A stretch of DNA of 64,000 bases from Planctomycetota bacterium (GCA_027622195.1 JAQBZO010000007.1:1-64000); one strand, 5' to 3'. Positions 27,208 to 36,744 are shown, counted from the stretch's first letter. Numbers and translations are program-made. The notes: generated by a model from the sequence alone, not told the origin.

Positions 27208-28190
27208 CCATGCGAAGTGGCGTTTCCATCATCATTCCTGTTTACAACGAGTGCGACAACATCGCCGAACTCGTGCGTCGCGTCGTTGCCGTCGGGAACA
27301 CACTCGATCGTCCTTGGGAACTCGTGCTCGTCGATGACGGAAGCCGCGATGGTTCGTCCGAGATGGTGACCGAGTTGGCGGCGCAGAATCAGGGGCATAT
27401 CAAGGCACTGCTGCTCAATCGCAACTACGGTCAACACAATGCGATTCTCTGCGGATTCGCGCATGCGCAGGGGGACATCATGATCACTCTCGATGCCGAC
27501 TTGCAGAATCCACCCGAAGAGATTCCGCGCCTCGTCGCCAAGATTGACGAGGGGCACGATGTCGTCGGCACGGTGCGCATGGATCGGCAGGACCCACTCT
27601 TCCGCCGATGGCCGAGTCTCTTCATCAACCACCTCGTGCGTGCGACGACTGGGGTGATGATGCACGATTACGGTTGCATGCTGCGCGCCTACCGTCGGCG
27701 TGTTGTGCAGGCCATGTTGTCGTGCCGAGAGCGGAGCACCTTCATTCCAATCCTCGCGAATATGTTCGCAAAGCGCACCGCTGAGATCGAAGTGCGCCAT
27801 GCAGAGCGGGAGCATGGGGAGAGCAAGTACTCGTTCGTCAAGTTGATCAATTTGCAGTTCGATCTGTTGACCTGCATGACGACGACTCCACTTCGCATCT
27901 TGAGCTACGCCGGAGTGATAATCGCCGCTGCGGCGCTGTTTTTTGCCGCCACATTGCTCGTGCTGCGCCTCGCATTCGGCGCGGAATGGGCAGGAGACGG
28001 AGTCTTCACACTCTTCGCCGTTCTCTTCTTCTTCGTCGGAGCACAATTCCTCGCGATGGGATTGCTCGGCGAATACATCGGGCGCATCCATGCTGATGTG
28101 CGCGAGCGTCCCCGTTACATTCTGGACCGCATCGTCGGAGAGACGATGGGAGAAGTCCACACGAGTCCAATGCAGGAGATCCAGCAATGA
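27204..28190 (+). CDS. arnC: Undecaprenyl-phosphate 4-deoxy-4-formamido-L-arabinose transferase
   Basis: A 328-residue GT2 enzyme that moves L-Ara4-formyl-N from UDP to undecaprenyl phosphate at the inner membrane. ATG 27204 overlaps the arnB stop. The donor site shows [12 protein letters not shown], the metal/acceptor region [15 protein letters not shown], and the C-terminal third has two membrane helices ([20 protein letters not shown] and [20 protein letters not shown]) followed by [20 protein letters not shown]. This is the GT2 fold with two terminal helices shared with GtrB and DPM synthases; the operon context identifies ArnC. It overlaps arnA by 4 nt. Confidence 0.92.
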   Translation: MTMRSGVSIIIPVYNECDNIAELVRRVVAVGNTLDRPWELVLVDDGSRDGSSEMVTELAAQNQGHIKALLLNRNYGQHNAILCGFAHAQGDIMITLDADLQNPPEEIPRLVAKIDEGHDVVGTVRMDRQDPLFRRWPSLFINHLVRATTGVMMHDYGCMLRAYRRRVVQAMLSCRERSTFIPILANMFAKRTAEIEVRHAEREHGESKYSFVKLINLQFDLLTCMTTTPLRILSYAGVIIAAAALFFAATLLVLRLAFGAEWAGDGVFTLFAVLFFFVGAQFLAMGLLGEYIGRIHADVRERPRYILDRIVGETMGEVHTSPMQEIQQ

Positions 28191-30190
28191 AGGTAGTTGT
28201 ATTCGCGTATCACGAAATCGGTGCAGCAGGACTTCGCGCCACCATCGCTAGCGGCATTGAAGTTGTTGCTGTCTTGACGCACCGCGATGATCCAAGTGAA
28301 GGACAGTGGTTCACATCCGTGGCACGCGAGGCGGCCGCGGCGGGGATTCCCGTTTTTGCGCCAGAGGATCCGAATCATCCACTTTGGCTCGACAAGATCC
28401 GCGCACTCCAACCCGACCTTCTTCTCTCATTCCACTACCGAGCCATGGTCGGTGCCGATCTGAGAGCCCTTTTTCCCAAGGGTTGCCTCAACTTACATGC
28501 ATCCCTTCTTCCGAAGTATCGCGGCCGCGCTCCGATCAACTGGGTGTTGGTGCGAGGTGAAACAGAAACGGGTGTGACACTGCATCACATGACTGATGCT
28601 GCTGATGCGGGTGACATCGTCGCGCAGAAGCGCGTCACCATCACGCGATTGGACAACGCACTTTCGCTCACGCGCAAACTCGCGCAGAGCGCCGCCGCCC
28701 TGCTCGCTGAAACTTTGCCGAAGTTGGCCAATGGAACTGCGACGCGCACGCCGCAAGATGAGTCCGATGCCACAACCGTTGGACGGCGCCGCCCCGAAGA
28801 TGGTCGAGTCGATTGGAATCAACCAGCAGAAGCGATTCGCAACCTCACGCGCGCCGTGGCTCATCCATGGCCTGGTGCTTTTACACATGTCGCCGATCGA
28901 AAAGTATTTCTTTGGGCGGCGAACACCGTGGATGGAGTGGGTATGGCTGGAGAAGTGCTCTCCGTCGATCCACTCGTCGTCGCGTGTGGAACAGGTGCGC
29001 TCGAAATCACCGAAGGACAAGTGGCGGATGGAGTGTGGTCCACCGGAACCCAACTCGCCGCCGAGCTCAATCTCGTTCCTAGTATGCGCCTTGTTCGGCG
29101 CACTGCACCTACTGCGAAGAGCCGCACCAGCGTGCTCGTTCTCGGCGTCAACGGCTTCATCGGAAGCCATCTGTGTGAACGATTGCTCGCCGACGGTTTG
29201 CACGAGGTGTATGGACTCGACCTTCGATCCGACAATCTTGGCACCATCGCTTCGCATCCTGACTTCCACTTCATCGAAGGAGACATCTCAATCAATCGCG
29301 AATGGATCGAATACCACGTTCGCAAGTGCGACGTCATCCTTCCCCTTGTGGCGATCGCGACTCCGATGGAGTATGTCCGCAACCCACTCCGCGTCTTTGA
29401 ACTCGACTTTGAAGAAAACTTGCGTGTCATCCGCGACTGCGTGAAATACGGCAAGCGACTCCTCTTCCCATCGACGAGCGAGGTGTACGGGATGTGCACC
29501 GATTCGGCGTTCGACGAAGATTCGTCCAATCTCATTACTGGACCGATCAATCGACAACGGTGGATCTACTCGAGTTCGAAGCAACTTCTTGACCGCGTCA
29601 TCTGGGCCTACGGAGCGCAGCGCAATCTGCGATTCTCGCTCTTCCGTCCGTTCAATTGGATCGGACCTCGCCTCGATTCACTCGACAGCGCGCGCGTCGG
29701 GTCGAGCCGCGCAATCACTCAGCTCATTCTCAATCTCGTCGAGGGCACTCCCATCCTGCTCGTCGATGGAGGCTCTCAGAAGCGTTGCTTCACCGATGTC
29801 GATGAAGGAGTGGACTGCCTGTATCGAATGATCCGCAATGAGGGCAACCGATGCGATGGCCAGATCGTCAACATCGGTAATCCTGAGAATGAAGCGAGCA
29901 TTCGACAACTCGCCGAGATGCTCGTCGCCGCGTTTGACGCGCATCCTCTGCGACATCACTTCCCTCCGTTTGCTGGATACCGCGTCATCGAGAGCGGTCG
30001 CTACTACGGCAAGGGTTATGAGGATGTGCAGCACAGAAGTCCGTCCATTCGCAACGCACGACGACTCACTGGGTGGAATCCTGTGATTACCACCGAAGAA
30101 TCCGTTGTGCGAACACTCGATTGGTTCGTCAGACAGCACGCGCAGTCACACGGATTGACTACTGCTCCTGTCTGCGAGAGCGCGCGCTAG
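28187..30190 (+). CDS. arnA: Bifunctional UDP-Ara4N formyltransferase / UDP-glucuronate decarboxylase
   Basis: A 667-residue two-domain enzyme, close to the 660 residues of E. coli ArnA. The N-terminal formyltransferase domain (1-300) has [15 protein letters not shown], placing Asn102, His104 and, further on, Asp140 at the same numbers as the E. coli catalytic residues. The C-terminal short-chain dehydrogenase domain begins with [16 protein letters not shown], has PSTSEVYG (Ser431, Glu432, matching E. coli 433/434) and YSSSKQLLD. It oxidatively decarboxylates UDP-GlcA and later formylates UDP-Ara4N. The match to ArnA through [11 protein letters not shown] and [17 protein letters not shown] is very close. 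Confidence 0.96.
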   Translation: MKVVVFAYHEIGAAGLRATIASGIEVVAVLTHRDDPSEGQWFTSVAREAAAAGIPVFAPEDPNHPLWLDKIRALQPDLLLSFHYRAMVGADLRALFPKGCLNLHASLLPKYRGRAPINWVLVRGETETGVTLHHMTDAADAGDIVAQKRVTITRLDNALSLTRKLAQSAAALLAETLPKLANGTATRTPQDESDATTVGRRRPEDGRVDWNQPAEAIRNLTRAVAHPWPGAFTHVADRKVFLWAANTVDGVGMAGEVLSVDPLVVACGTGALEITEGQVADGVWSTGTQLAAELNLVPSMRLVRRTAPTAKSRTSVLVLGVNGFIGSHLCERLLADGLHEVYGLDLRSDNLGTIASHPDFHFIEGDISINREWIEYHVRKCDVILPLVAIATPMEYVRNPLRVFELDFEENLRVIRDCVKYGKRLLFPSTSEVYGMCTDSAFDEDSSNLITGPINRQRWIYSSSKQLLDRVIWAYGAQRNLRFSLFRPFNWIGPRLDSLDSARVGSSRAITQLILNLVEGTPILLVDGGSQKRCFTDVDEGVDCLYRMIRNEGNRCDGQIVNIGNPENEASIRQLAEMLVAAFDAHPLRHHFPPFAGYRVIESGRYYGKGYEDVQHRSPSIRNARRLTGWNPVITTEESVVRTLDWFVRQHAQSHGLTTAPVCESAR

Positions 30191-30193
30191 GCG

Positions 30194-31090
30194 ATGTCCA
30201 TCGGACTTCGCATCGATGTCGATACGTGGAGGGGAACGCGAGACGGCGTCCCTGCACTCCTTCGAACACTCGACGCCCACGGCATTCGTGCCACGTGGTA
30301 TTTCACCCTCGGCCCCGACAACATGGGACGTCACATTCGTCGGATGTTGCGTCCTTCCTTCGCGTTGAAAATGATGCGGTCGAAGGCGGCGAGTCTGTAC
30401 GGATGGGACATTCTGCTGCGCGGCACACTCTGGCCAGGTCCTCGCATTGGCGAAGGTCTCCGCTCCACGATCAGAATGCCCATTTCGGCCGGACATGAAT
30501 TCGGCGTGCATGCGTGGGACCATCACTGGTGGCAGATGAATGCTGGGCGTGCCTCTGTCGCTCAGATGATGGAGCAACTCGACCGCGCGCACGATGCACT
30601 CGCCGAGATTGCTGGCAGCGCACCACAGAGTGCGGCGAGTCCAGGTTGGCGTTGTACCGATGCGATTCTCGCGGCGAAGTCGACGCGGCCCTATTCATTT
30701 CATTCGGACACGCGTGGCGCGGCGTTGCCCTACCGTGTTCGTGTGAATGGAACGCTTCTCACTCCTGCGCAGATTCCAGTCGATTTGCCAACCTACGACG
30801 AACTCGTTGGACACAACGGCGTCGACGATTCTAATTTCAATGATCGCATGGTCGCACTGCTTGCCGATGGGAATCCTCATGTCCTCACCATTCATGCAGA
30901 GAGCGAAGGTGGACGCAAAGCCGCCCTCTTCTCGGATTTTCTCGCGCGCGCGAAGGCGAATGGACATTCCTTTGTTCCGCTCGGCGAGTATCTCGCCACC
31001 GAAGGGTGCAACCGTGAGGGATCCATCGCACGAGGCGTGATCGCAGGTCGCGATGATTGGCTTGCCGTACCAGCAGGAGTCACCCAGTGA
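30194..31090 (+). CDS. arnD: 4-deoxy-4-formamido-L-arabinose-phosphoundecaprenol deformylase
   Basis: A 298-residue polysaccharide-deacetylase-fold (NodB-like) enzyme that removes the formyl group from undecaprenyl-phosphate L-Ara4FN, committing the carrier-bound sugar to lipid A transfer. GLRIDVDTWRGTRDGVPALL at the start provides the metal-binding Asp; GPDNMGRHIRR, AASLYGWDILLRGT and FGVHAWDHHWWQ (metal-binding His) follow as in enterobacterial ArnD. PYSFHSDTRGAALP and AQIPVDLPTYDE complete the match. The gene starts 3 bp after arnA and its stop overlaps the GTG start of arnT. Confidence 0.94.
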   Translation: MSIGLRIDVDTWRGTRDGVPALLRTLDAHGIRATWYFTLGPDNMGRHIRRMLRPSFALKMMRSKAASLYGWDILLRGTLWPGPRIGEGLRSTIRMPISAGHEFGVHAWDHHWWQMNAGRASVAQMMEQLDRAHDALAEIAGSAPQSAASPGWRCTDAILAAKSTRPYSFHSDTRGAALPYRVRVNGTLLTPAQIPVDLPTYDELVGHNGVDDSNFNDRMVALLADGNPHVLTIHAESEGGRKAALFSDFLARAKANGHSFVPLGEYLATEGCNREGSIARGVIAGRDDWLAVPAGVTQ

Positions 31091-32760
31091 CCTGGACACG
31101 CGCCGCGCTCATTGTGATTGCCGTGTGGATCGTGGCTGATGTGTTGACACTCGGCGTACGCCCACTGATCGCACCCGATGAAACTCGGTACGCCCTCATC
31201 GGTTGGGAGATGATCTCATCTGGCGATTGGTTCTCGCTGCGGATGGATGGATTTCGTTACTACGAAAAACCACCGATGGGATACTGGCTCACCGCTGCGA
31301 GTTTCAACACCTTCGGTGTCAACGCATTCGCGCTGCGGCTTCCAATGTCACTCTCAGCACTCGGCACCGCAGCACTCACCGCGCTTCTCGTCTATCGATG
31401 GAAACGCAACATCACACTCGCGTGCATCGGCGCACTCGTCTCACTCACGATGCTCCTGCCCATCATTCTCGCTGGCACTGCCGTACTCGATGGACCGTTT
31501 TCATTCTTCCTCACCGGTTGCCTCGTCTGCTACCTCGCTGGCATGCAATCCACCACGCGCTCACGCATCGGGTGGATGCTCGCGTGCGGCGTCTTTGCGG
31601 GACTCGCCTTTCTCACCAAGGGATTCCTCGCGTTCGCCGTCCCTGCACTCGCCGTCATCCCGTGGCTCGTCTGGACAAAGCGGTGGCGCGCCCTCTTTTC
31701 TTCTCCATGGATTCCACTCGTTGCCGTCGCCATCACCGCTGCGCCTGCTGCTTGGATTCTGCACCAACACGAGCCTCGTTTCTGGCACGAGTTTTTCTGG
31801 ACTGAACATGTCCGCCGTTTCCTCCAGCCCGACGAGAATCAACACGCTAAGCCATGGTGGTTGTATTTCGCAATGCTGCCACTGGCGATCATTCCATGGA
31901 CTCTCAACATTCCATTCGCACTTCGTGGACTCTCTCGCACAGCACTGAGCGACGACACCGTGCGATTCCTGTTGAGTTGGATCGTCGCACCGCTTCTCTT
32001 CTTTTCGGCGGCGAGTGGAAAACTGCCAACCTACATTCTTCCACTCTTCCCCCCCATCGCCGCACTGCTCGCAGTAGGACTCTTTGACTACTTCGCATCG
32101 CCCGCAGGGAAGATCACCCTCGCTCGCAAGAACAAAACAGGATTCTTCGCACTCGTGGCAATCGCCTCCATCATCGGCGCCGCGCTCGCGACAGGAGTCG
32201 GCGGATTCGGTGCTTCCACCCTGTGGAGCGACGGGCCGTTCGTGCGCACTCTTCTCTTCGTCACGATGCTCGTTGCCTGGGGACTCGCTGACCTCGCAGC
32301 CCAATACTCGCATGAACGAGGACGACGACTCCTCCTCATGGGGTGTGTACCTGCTCTTCTCGCGTTATCGATTCCAATTCTGTTCCCGACGGGGCGACTC
32401 CTTCCCTACAAGGCTCCCGAACCATTTCTCAACCAAGCGAAAACGCAGTTGAGGAGTGCTTCTGCTGTCTTCTCTGATGTCTCATTCGCCAATGCGGCCG
32501 CCTTCGTTGGACGTCGTGCCGATGTCGTCATCGTTGGACCTCCAAGTGAATTTGACAATGAACTCAATGATCCGCATGAAGCAACGCGGCGAATCTCGTG
32601 GAACGATCTTCCCACTCGAATCAGTGAAGCTAGAACGCACGGCGATGTGATTCTGGTGGCAGGCCACGACACACTTCCAGCGTCGCTCCCCGCCGGCGCA
32701 ACCATGCTCGTGTCATTGAATGGTTGCCAGATCGCGCTGTGGTCTGCGACTGCACCGTAG
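31087..32760 (+). CDS. arnT: Undecaprenyl phosphate-L-Ara4N:lipid A transferase (GT83)
   Basis: A 557-residue polytopic GT-C glycosyltransferase that adds L-Ara4N to lipid A phosphates on the periplasmic face, lowering negative charge. GTG 31087 overlaps the arnD stop as GTGA. The first periplasmic loop has LIAPDETRYALIGWEM, with the conserved acidic pair of ArnT/PMT enzymes, then SGDWFSLRMDGFRYYEKPPM followed by GYWL. About a dozen helices follow, with SAASGKLPTYILPLFPPIAA typical of the family, and a soluble C-terminal domain. Length is close to the 550 residues of E. coli ArnT. Confidence 0.92.
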   Translation: MTWTRAALIVIAVWIVADVLTLGVRPLIAPDETRYALIGWEMISSGDWFSLRMDGFRYYEKPPMGYWLTAASFNTFGVNAFALRLPMSLSALGTAALTALLVYRWKRNITLACIGALVSLTMLLPIILAGTAVLDGPFSFFLTGCLVCYLAGMQSTTRSRIGWMLACGVFAGLAFLTKGFLAFAVPALAVIPWLVWTKRWRALFSSPWIPLVAVAITAAPAAWILHQHEPRFWHEFFWTEHVRRFLQPDENQHAKPWWLYFAMLPLAIIPWTLNIPFALRGLSRTALSDDTVRFLLSWIVAPLLFFSAASGKLPTYILPLFPPIAALLAVGLFDYFASPAGKITLARKNKTGFFALVAIASIIGAALATGVGGFGASTLWSDGPFVRTLLFVTMLVAWGLADLAAQYSHERGRRLLLMGCVPALLALSIPILFPTGRLLPYKAPEPFLNQAKTQLRSASAVFSDVSFANAAAFVGRRADVVIVGPPSEFDNELNDPHEATRRISWNDLPTRISEARTHGDVILVAGHDTLPASLPAGATMLVSLNGCQIALWSATAP

Positions 32761-32764
32761 AAAA

Positions 32765-33388
32765 TCAGTTGGCGCTTCCACCCTTGGGCTCATCCTTCGG
32801 AGGCGTCACATCCGCGGGCTTGTCCGATGCGTCAACGGGTTTCCCATCTGGCTTGTCCGCTGGCGTTTCTGCACTTTTTGCCACCTTCCTGACGGCCTTC
32901 GCGAAACCAGCGTCCATTGGAGAACCGATGTATGCGAGGATGCCCTTCGCATCCACAACGAATGCAACAGGAATGAATCGCTGCGCCGCCGCTTCCATCC
33001 ACTCCTTGCTCATGGATCGATCTGAATCGGCAGCAACTCGATAGCTCATCTTGTCGCCTTGACCTGCAACAAAACTGTCCAACACCGCTGGGTCAGGATT
33101 GCGCTCAGAAGCAGCGACACCGATCATGACGACGCCGGGATACTTCTTTTGCAGTTCGCTGAGATGAGGGATGCTCTTCACACACGGCGGGCACCACGTT
33201 GCCCAAAACTCGACCACATACGAAGTTCCCTCGTCGAGTGTTTTCACTTCATCACCCTTGATCCAACGCTCCACTGAAAGTGGTGGCGCCTTGCTTCCGA
33301 CCGTGAGTCCTTTGGCGGGAGTTGCACCGAGACAAACGATCGATCCGAGTGCGAGACCTACGAGTGCGATGAATCGTGAGTTCTTCAT
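32765..33388 (-). CDS. TlpA/ResA-like thioredoxin-fold protein
   Basis: A 207-residue exported thiol-disulphide oxidoreductase. ATG 33388 gives a signal peptide (FIALVGLALGSIVCLGATPAKG). The thioredoxin-fold active site is FWATWCPPCVKSIPHL, with a cis-Pro region in RFIPVAFVVD. The last 40 residues are a low-complexity Lys/Pro/Asp tail (PADKPDGKPVDASDKPADV). TlpA/ResA proteins reduce disulphides in the periplasm, often for cytochrome c or copper-site assembly; no such target is visible nearby. It converges on arnT with 4 bp between stops and is divergent from the desaturase gene (119 bp). Confidence 0.85.
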   Translation of the reverse strand: MKNSRFIALVGLALGSIVCLGATPAKGLTVGSKAPPLSVERWIKGDEVKTLDEGTSYVVEFWATWCPPCVKSIPHLSELQKKYPGVVMIGVAASERNPDPAVLDSFVAGQGDKMSYRVAADSDRSMSKEWMEAAAQRFIPVAFVVDAKGILAYIGSPMDAGFAKAVRKVAKSAETPADKPDGKPVDASDKPADVTPPKDEPKGGSAN

Positions 33389-33495
33389 GACGGAAATCGT
33401 AGTCCGACCACTGTCGACCGCGAAACAGCACCTCCCACTCTCTAATTGGCTCTGGTAGCGTAAATGCTTCGCCATTCCCAACTGTCTGAACACTT

Positions 33496-33502
33496 GAAGG
33501 AG
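33496..33502 (+). promoter_or_regulatory. Strong ribosome binding site deciding a TTG start
   Basis: GAAGGAG lies 5 nt upstream of TTG 33508. It is the best Shine-Dalgarno match seen in this window and supports the non-ATG start of the desaturase gene; the next ATG would remove about 25 residues. Confidence 0.7.
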
Positions 33503-33507
33503 TCGAT

Positions 33508-34515
33508 TTGTCACACGAACTTGCGCACGACTTGCTCTCCGTTACCGAACAACCAGTTCCGCTCACCACGAAACAAATCCACCTCGCGATGTTGTCGGCG
33601 GTTGTATTTCCTCCTCTGGGAGTCATTGCAGCAATGGTGATGTTGTGGGGAGGATTGTTCTACTGGACCGACTTGTTCTTGTTGCTCGGGATGTATGCGA
33701 TCACGGGACTCGGCATCACCATTGGATACCACAGGCTCGTCACGCACAAGGCATTTACGACACCCACTCCACTCGCGATGTTTTTCATCGTGTGCGGAGC
33801 AATGGCTGCGCAAGGTCCAGTGATCTGGTGGGCCGCGACCCATCGACGGCACCATCAACACTCAGACTGCGAGCGCGATCCACATTCACCGCACGTGCGC
33901 CGAACTCCTGGATTCGTAGGATGGATCGCAGGATTCATGCACGCTCATTTCGGATGGTTGTTTCGAGACTCGAACGACAACAACTATTCCTATGTTCCTG
34001 ACCTGTTGAACTCTCCGTCCATCAGGCGAGTGAATCGATTGTTCCCGCTGTGCGTTGCATTTGGACTCATTCTCCCTGGGATCATCGGCGGCCTCGTCAC
34101 GATGACATGGACAGGCGCACTCCTCGGCACGGTGTGGGGCGGATTCGCGCGCATGTTTCTTCTACACCACGTGACATGGAGCATCAACTCGGTTTGCCAT
34201 GTGTGGGGTATGCGTGACTACCAATGCAACGACGAGAGTCGGAACAATCCCATCATGGGCATCTTGGCCTTCGGCGAGGGCTGGCACAACAATCACCACG
34301 CCTTTCCGACCAGTGCGCGACACGGGTTGAAGTGGTGGCAAATCGATATGAGTTGGATGATCATCCGATCGCTTCAGGTGATCGGACTTGCACAGCGTGT
34401 TCGACTGCCTACGCGCGAGCGCATGGCGGCTCGAGAGCGCGCACCTTCTCAATCATTGGACACAGATCATGCAAGAGTCCATCTGCAATGTCATAAATCC
34501 ATCCGTGCACAGTGA
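33508..34515 (+). CDS. Acyl-CoA (delta-9 type) fatty acid desaturase
   Basis: A 335-residue membrane di-iron desaturase. It begins at TTG 33508 behind a strong GAAGGAG. The three His boxes are present: HRLVTH, HRRHHQHSD and, near the C-terminus, HNNHHAFP. Four hydrophobic stretches fit the stearoyl-CoA desaturase topology, and GEGWHNNHHAFPTSARHG is a family signature. It introduces a cis double bond into acyl chains and so adjusts membrane fluidity. The last 107 nt overlap the end of the convergent carbonic anhydrase gene; the C-terminal 30 residues (from about RERMAARERAP) are probably outside the core fold. Confidence 0.92.
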   Translation: MSHELAHDLLSVTEQPVPLTTKQIHLAMLSAVVFPPLGVIAAMVMLWGGLFYWTDLFLLLGMYAITGLGITIGYHRLVTHKAFTTPTPLAMFFIVCGAMAAQGPVIWWAATHRRHHQHSDCERDPHSPHVRRTPGFVGWIAGFMHAHFGWLFRDSNDNNYSYVPDLLNSPSIRRVNRLFPLCVAFGLILPGIIGGLVTMTWTGALLGTVWGGFARMFLLHHVTWSINSVCHVWGMRDYQCNDESRNNPIMGILAFGEGWHNNHHAFPTSARHGLKWWQIDMSWMIIRSLQVIGLAQRVRLPTRERMAARERAPSQSLDTDHARVHLQCHKSIRAQ

Positions 34516-35032
34516 CGCCGCGCGCGGCTGGATGCTGCAGGATCGGTGATTCTCGAACATGCACCACTTGTACTGCGACATTGAGTTCGCACAACTTGCG
34601 AGCTTGGCCTGCTGCGGTCGGCTCACTCTCTATATCACTGCGATAAAACTTGGCGATATCGCGAACATGTCGAATCCAATGATCGAAGAATCGACCCGCG
34701 CTCGGAGCGAGTGCTGAGTTCACTCCCCCACACCCGTAGTGACCACAGACGATGATGTCCTTGATCTTGAGTTCATTCACCGCGTAGTCGATCACCGAGA
34801 GGCAATTCAAATCGCTATGAACAACAAGATTGGCGACGTTGCGGTGCACAAAGACTTCGCCAGGCATGAGCCCGATGATCTCGTTGGCAGGCACGCGACT
34901 GTCTGAGCAGCCAATCCAAAGAAACTTTGGCCGCTGTTGGGCAGTGAGACTCCCAAAAAACACTGGGTGAGTGCGATGAATGCCCTCAGCCCACACTCGA
35001 TTGTTCGTAAGCAGGTGGCTGAGATCCGACAT
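34409..35032 (-). CDS. can: Beta-class carbonic anhydrase
   Basis: A 207-residue cytoplasmic zinc enzyme interconverting CO2 and bicarbonate. ATG 35032 is chosen because residue numbering then matches E. coli Can: Cys42 and Asp44 in GCSDSRVP, His98 and Cys101 in CGHYGCGG. FVHRNVANLVVHSDLNCLSV is also conserved. The next gene upstream on the same strand is the NarG-like fragment (50 bp away), beyond which lie aguB and aguA, whose reactions release CO2. A link between carbamoyl-derived CO2 and this enzyme is an inference. It converges with the desaturase gene and overlaps it by 107 nt. Confidence 0.93.
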   Translation of the reverse strand: MSDLSHLLTNNRVWAEGIHRTHPVFFGSLTAQQRPKFLWIGCSDSRVPANEIIGLMPGEVFVHRNVANLVVHSDLNCLSVIDYAVNELKIKDIIVCGHYGCGGVNSALAPSAGRFFDHWIRHVRDIAKFYRSDIESEPTAAGQARKLCELNVAVQVVHVRESPILQHPAARGVTVHGWIYDIADGLLHDLCPMIEKVRALEPPCARA

Positions 35033-35081
35033 GGGATGAATCGTATCCGACCGCAACCGAGTCGCGCATTCGCCTTGCAAA

Positions 35082-35621
35082 CTAGCCGTCGTTCCCATCG
35101 ATCCTCGGTCGCACCAACCATGGCGCGAAGATCCACAGGTACAACGCGAACGCGACACTCCACGCCGTCGCCGCGACCAACAGCGAGAGGTGCACTTCAC
35201 TCGGCGCGATGAGATACTTGTGATCGACCGCGCCTGTCACTGCATCACGAGGACACCCCGCTTGAATCCAACTTCGAAACCCGGATCGAGCCATCGGCTT
35301 TCGGATGCGTCGGTCTCCGTAGAAGCGTCGAACGAGTTCGAGTCCGTTCTGACAACGACGGGGATCCCAGCGCGCCGTCGACTCATTGCCAAGAAGATCA
35401 GTCGCCTTGCCGTATCCATATGTTGGTGAGACGCGCGTGACGACTCCATTCTTGACGTGAGCCCAAAGCAAACAGTTGTGCGTGTCGTTGATGAACTTCA
35501 ATCCGCCGACGACTTGGTCGATGGCAGTTGGCACGAGTGCTGCCGCAGCCATGTGCGAAATGAAGGTGCGGCGAGTGGGCGGACGGATCGAGTCTTGCGC
35601 ATCTGGCGTCGGAATCTCCAA
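35082..35621 (-). CDS. Orphan N-terminal NarG/NxrA-like molybdopterin oxidoreductase piece with Tat motif and membrane anchor
   Basis: A 179-residue protein. The N-terminus has a Tat-like TRRTFIS (residues 16-22) and a short hydrophobic stretch. Residues about 43-128 ([53 protein letters not shown]) resemble the N-terminal Fe-S segment of large respiratory molybdopterin oxidoreductases (NarG/NxrA type), which normally exceed 900 residues. Instead of the catalytic body, the chain ends in a hydrophobic helix ([21 protein letters not shown]) and a short basic tail. It could be a truncated remnant or a small membrane-anchored Fe-S or assembly protein. No catalytic subunit is nearby. The family resemblance is from memory of motifs. 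Confidence 0.55.
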   Translation of the reverse strand: MEIPTPDAQDSIRPPTRRTFISHMAAAALVPTAIDQVVGGLKFINDTHNCLLWAHVKNGVVTRVSPTYGYGKATDLLGNESTARWDPRRCQNGLELVRRFYGDRRIRKPMARSGFRSWIQAGCPRDAVTGAVDHKYLIAPSEVHLSLLVAATAWSVAFALYLWIFAPWLVRPRIDGNDG

Positions 35622-35724
35622 GGAGTGACGGGCGCGACAGAGTGCAGGGTAGAACCAATTCCAAGAAACATCAGGATATGTGGATCGAGTTGCTGGCTTG
35701 TCGTTTTTGGTTTGCTGCTCGTCA

Positions 35725-36744
35725 TCAACTTGGTTCGTGGCAACTCAGGCAGTGAAGGCTGCCGAGTCCAACGACGAGATGTCTTGCCCGAATGGGAACG
35801 ACTCGAACATTCGACATCGATGATTCAATCACTCGACACGCAATGTCATCACTTGCGCCACCAAAGACGGGAACAAACACCGTCCCATTCGCGATAAGAA
35901 AATTCGCGTGGCTTGCAGGGATCATGCTGCGCCCTCCGGGGCCGAATCGATCTGCCGGAAAGTCGTAGTAGATCGGATCTGGAACGGGAAGCGCGATGAG
36001 ATCGAACGGATCTTGGTTCTCGTCACGGGCGTTCGCCAGCGCATTCCAGTTCGCTTCAAGCACCGAGTGATCGACATGATCCGCGGGTGCTCTGAGTGCG
36101 ACGATTGCATCCCGTCTCACGAATCGGGCGATGTCGTCAATGTGCCCGTCGGTGTCATCTCCTCGAATGCCACCGGGGAGCCACACCACATTCGATGTTC
36201 CAAGCGCGTCGTGCAATGTTTGCACCATTGATTCACGCGTTCGATCTCCGCGATTCGCGTTGTCGAGGCATTGTGTGGTGGTCAATACCGTCCCCGTGCC
36301 ATTGACATCAATTGATCCTCCCTCAAGCACCACGTCATGCTTCCACATGGGGATCGACCACCTCTCGCGAATGTGTGTCGGCACACCATCATCTTGATCG
36401 CGCACCTCGTATTTATCACCCCAACCATTGAAACGGAAATCGTGCCCCGCGATGCGTCCATCAGGGTGTCGCACAAAGATGGGACCAAAATCACGAATCC
36501 ATGAATCGTTCGTCTCAATCCCTGCCTCTTGACAATCGACGACCTCGACAACCTTCGACAGCGCATCGCGCCACGCATCCCACTCGCTCTGCGCTTGCGC
36601 AAGACACCCCGGCCATGTTTCTTCATTGTGCGGGCGGACAAGCCACACGCGTCGAAGTGGACTCCACTCGGCGGGCATTGAAAGCCCGCACGCGCTCGCC
36701 GTCGAGGACAACAACAAGTTCGCATCCTCTCTCGCAACACTCAT
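35725..36744 (-). CDS. aguA: Agmatine deiminase
   Basis: A 339-residue peptidylarginine-deiminase-fold enzyme converting agmatine to N-carbamoylputrescine and ammonia. ATG 36744 overlaps the aguB stop. The N-terminus has [31 protein letters not shown] gives the substrate-binding Asp; [17 protein letters not shown] and [18 protein letters not shown] (with the catalytic His) are typical. The catalytic Cys332 is in SLHCLSC close to the C-terminus. Pairing with aguB points to polyamine synthesis or agmatine use. Confidence 0.93.
   Translation of the reverse strand: MSVAREDANLLLSSTASACGLSMPAEWSPLRRVWLVRPHNEETWPGCLAQAQSEWDAWRDALSKVVEVVDCQEAGIETNDSWIRDFGPIFVRHPDGRIAGHDFRFNGWGDKYEVRDQDDGVPTHIRERWSIPMWKHDVVLEGGSIDVNGTGTVLTTTQCLDNANRGDRTRESMVQTLHDALGTSNVVWLPGGIRGDDTDGHIDDIARFVRRDAIVALRAPADHVDHSVLEANWNALANARDENQDPFDLIALPVPDPIYYDFPADRFGPGGRSMIPASHANFLIANGTVFVPVFGGASDDIACRVIESSMSNVRVVPIRARHLVVGLGSLHCLSCHEPS

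Noticed and set aside
26892-28187. 431-codon open frame on the minus strand opposite arnC
   Set aside because: Its composition (many His, Arg, Glu, Asp without domain motifs) and exact antisense position to a clear GT2 gene mark it as a shadow of biased codon use.
35398-35664. 88-codon minus-strand frame overlapping the NarG-like fragment
   Set aside because: No motif; it is an out-of-frame shadow, and it does not extend the molybdopterin similarity by frameshift.
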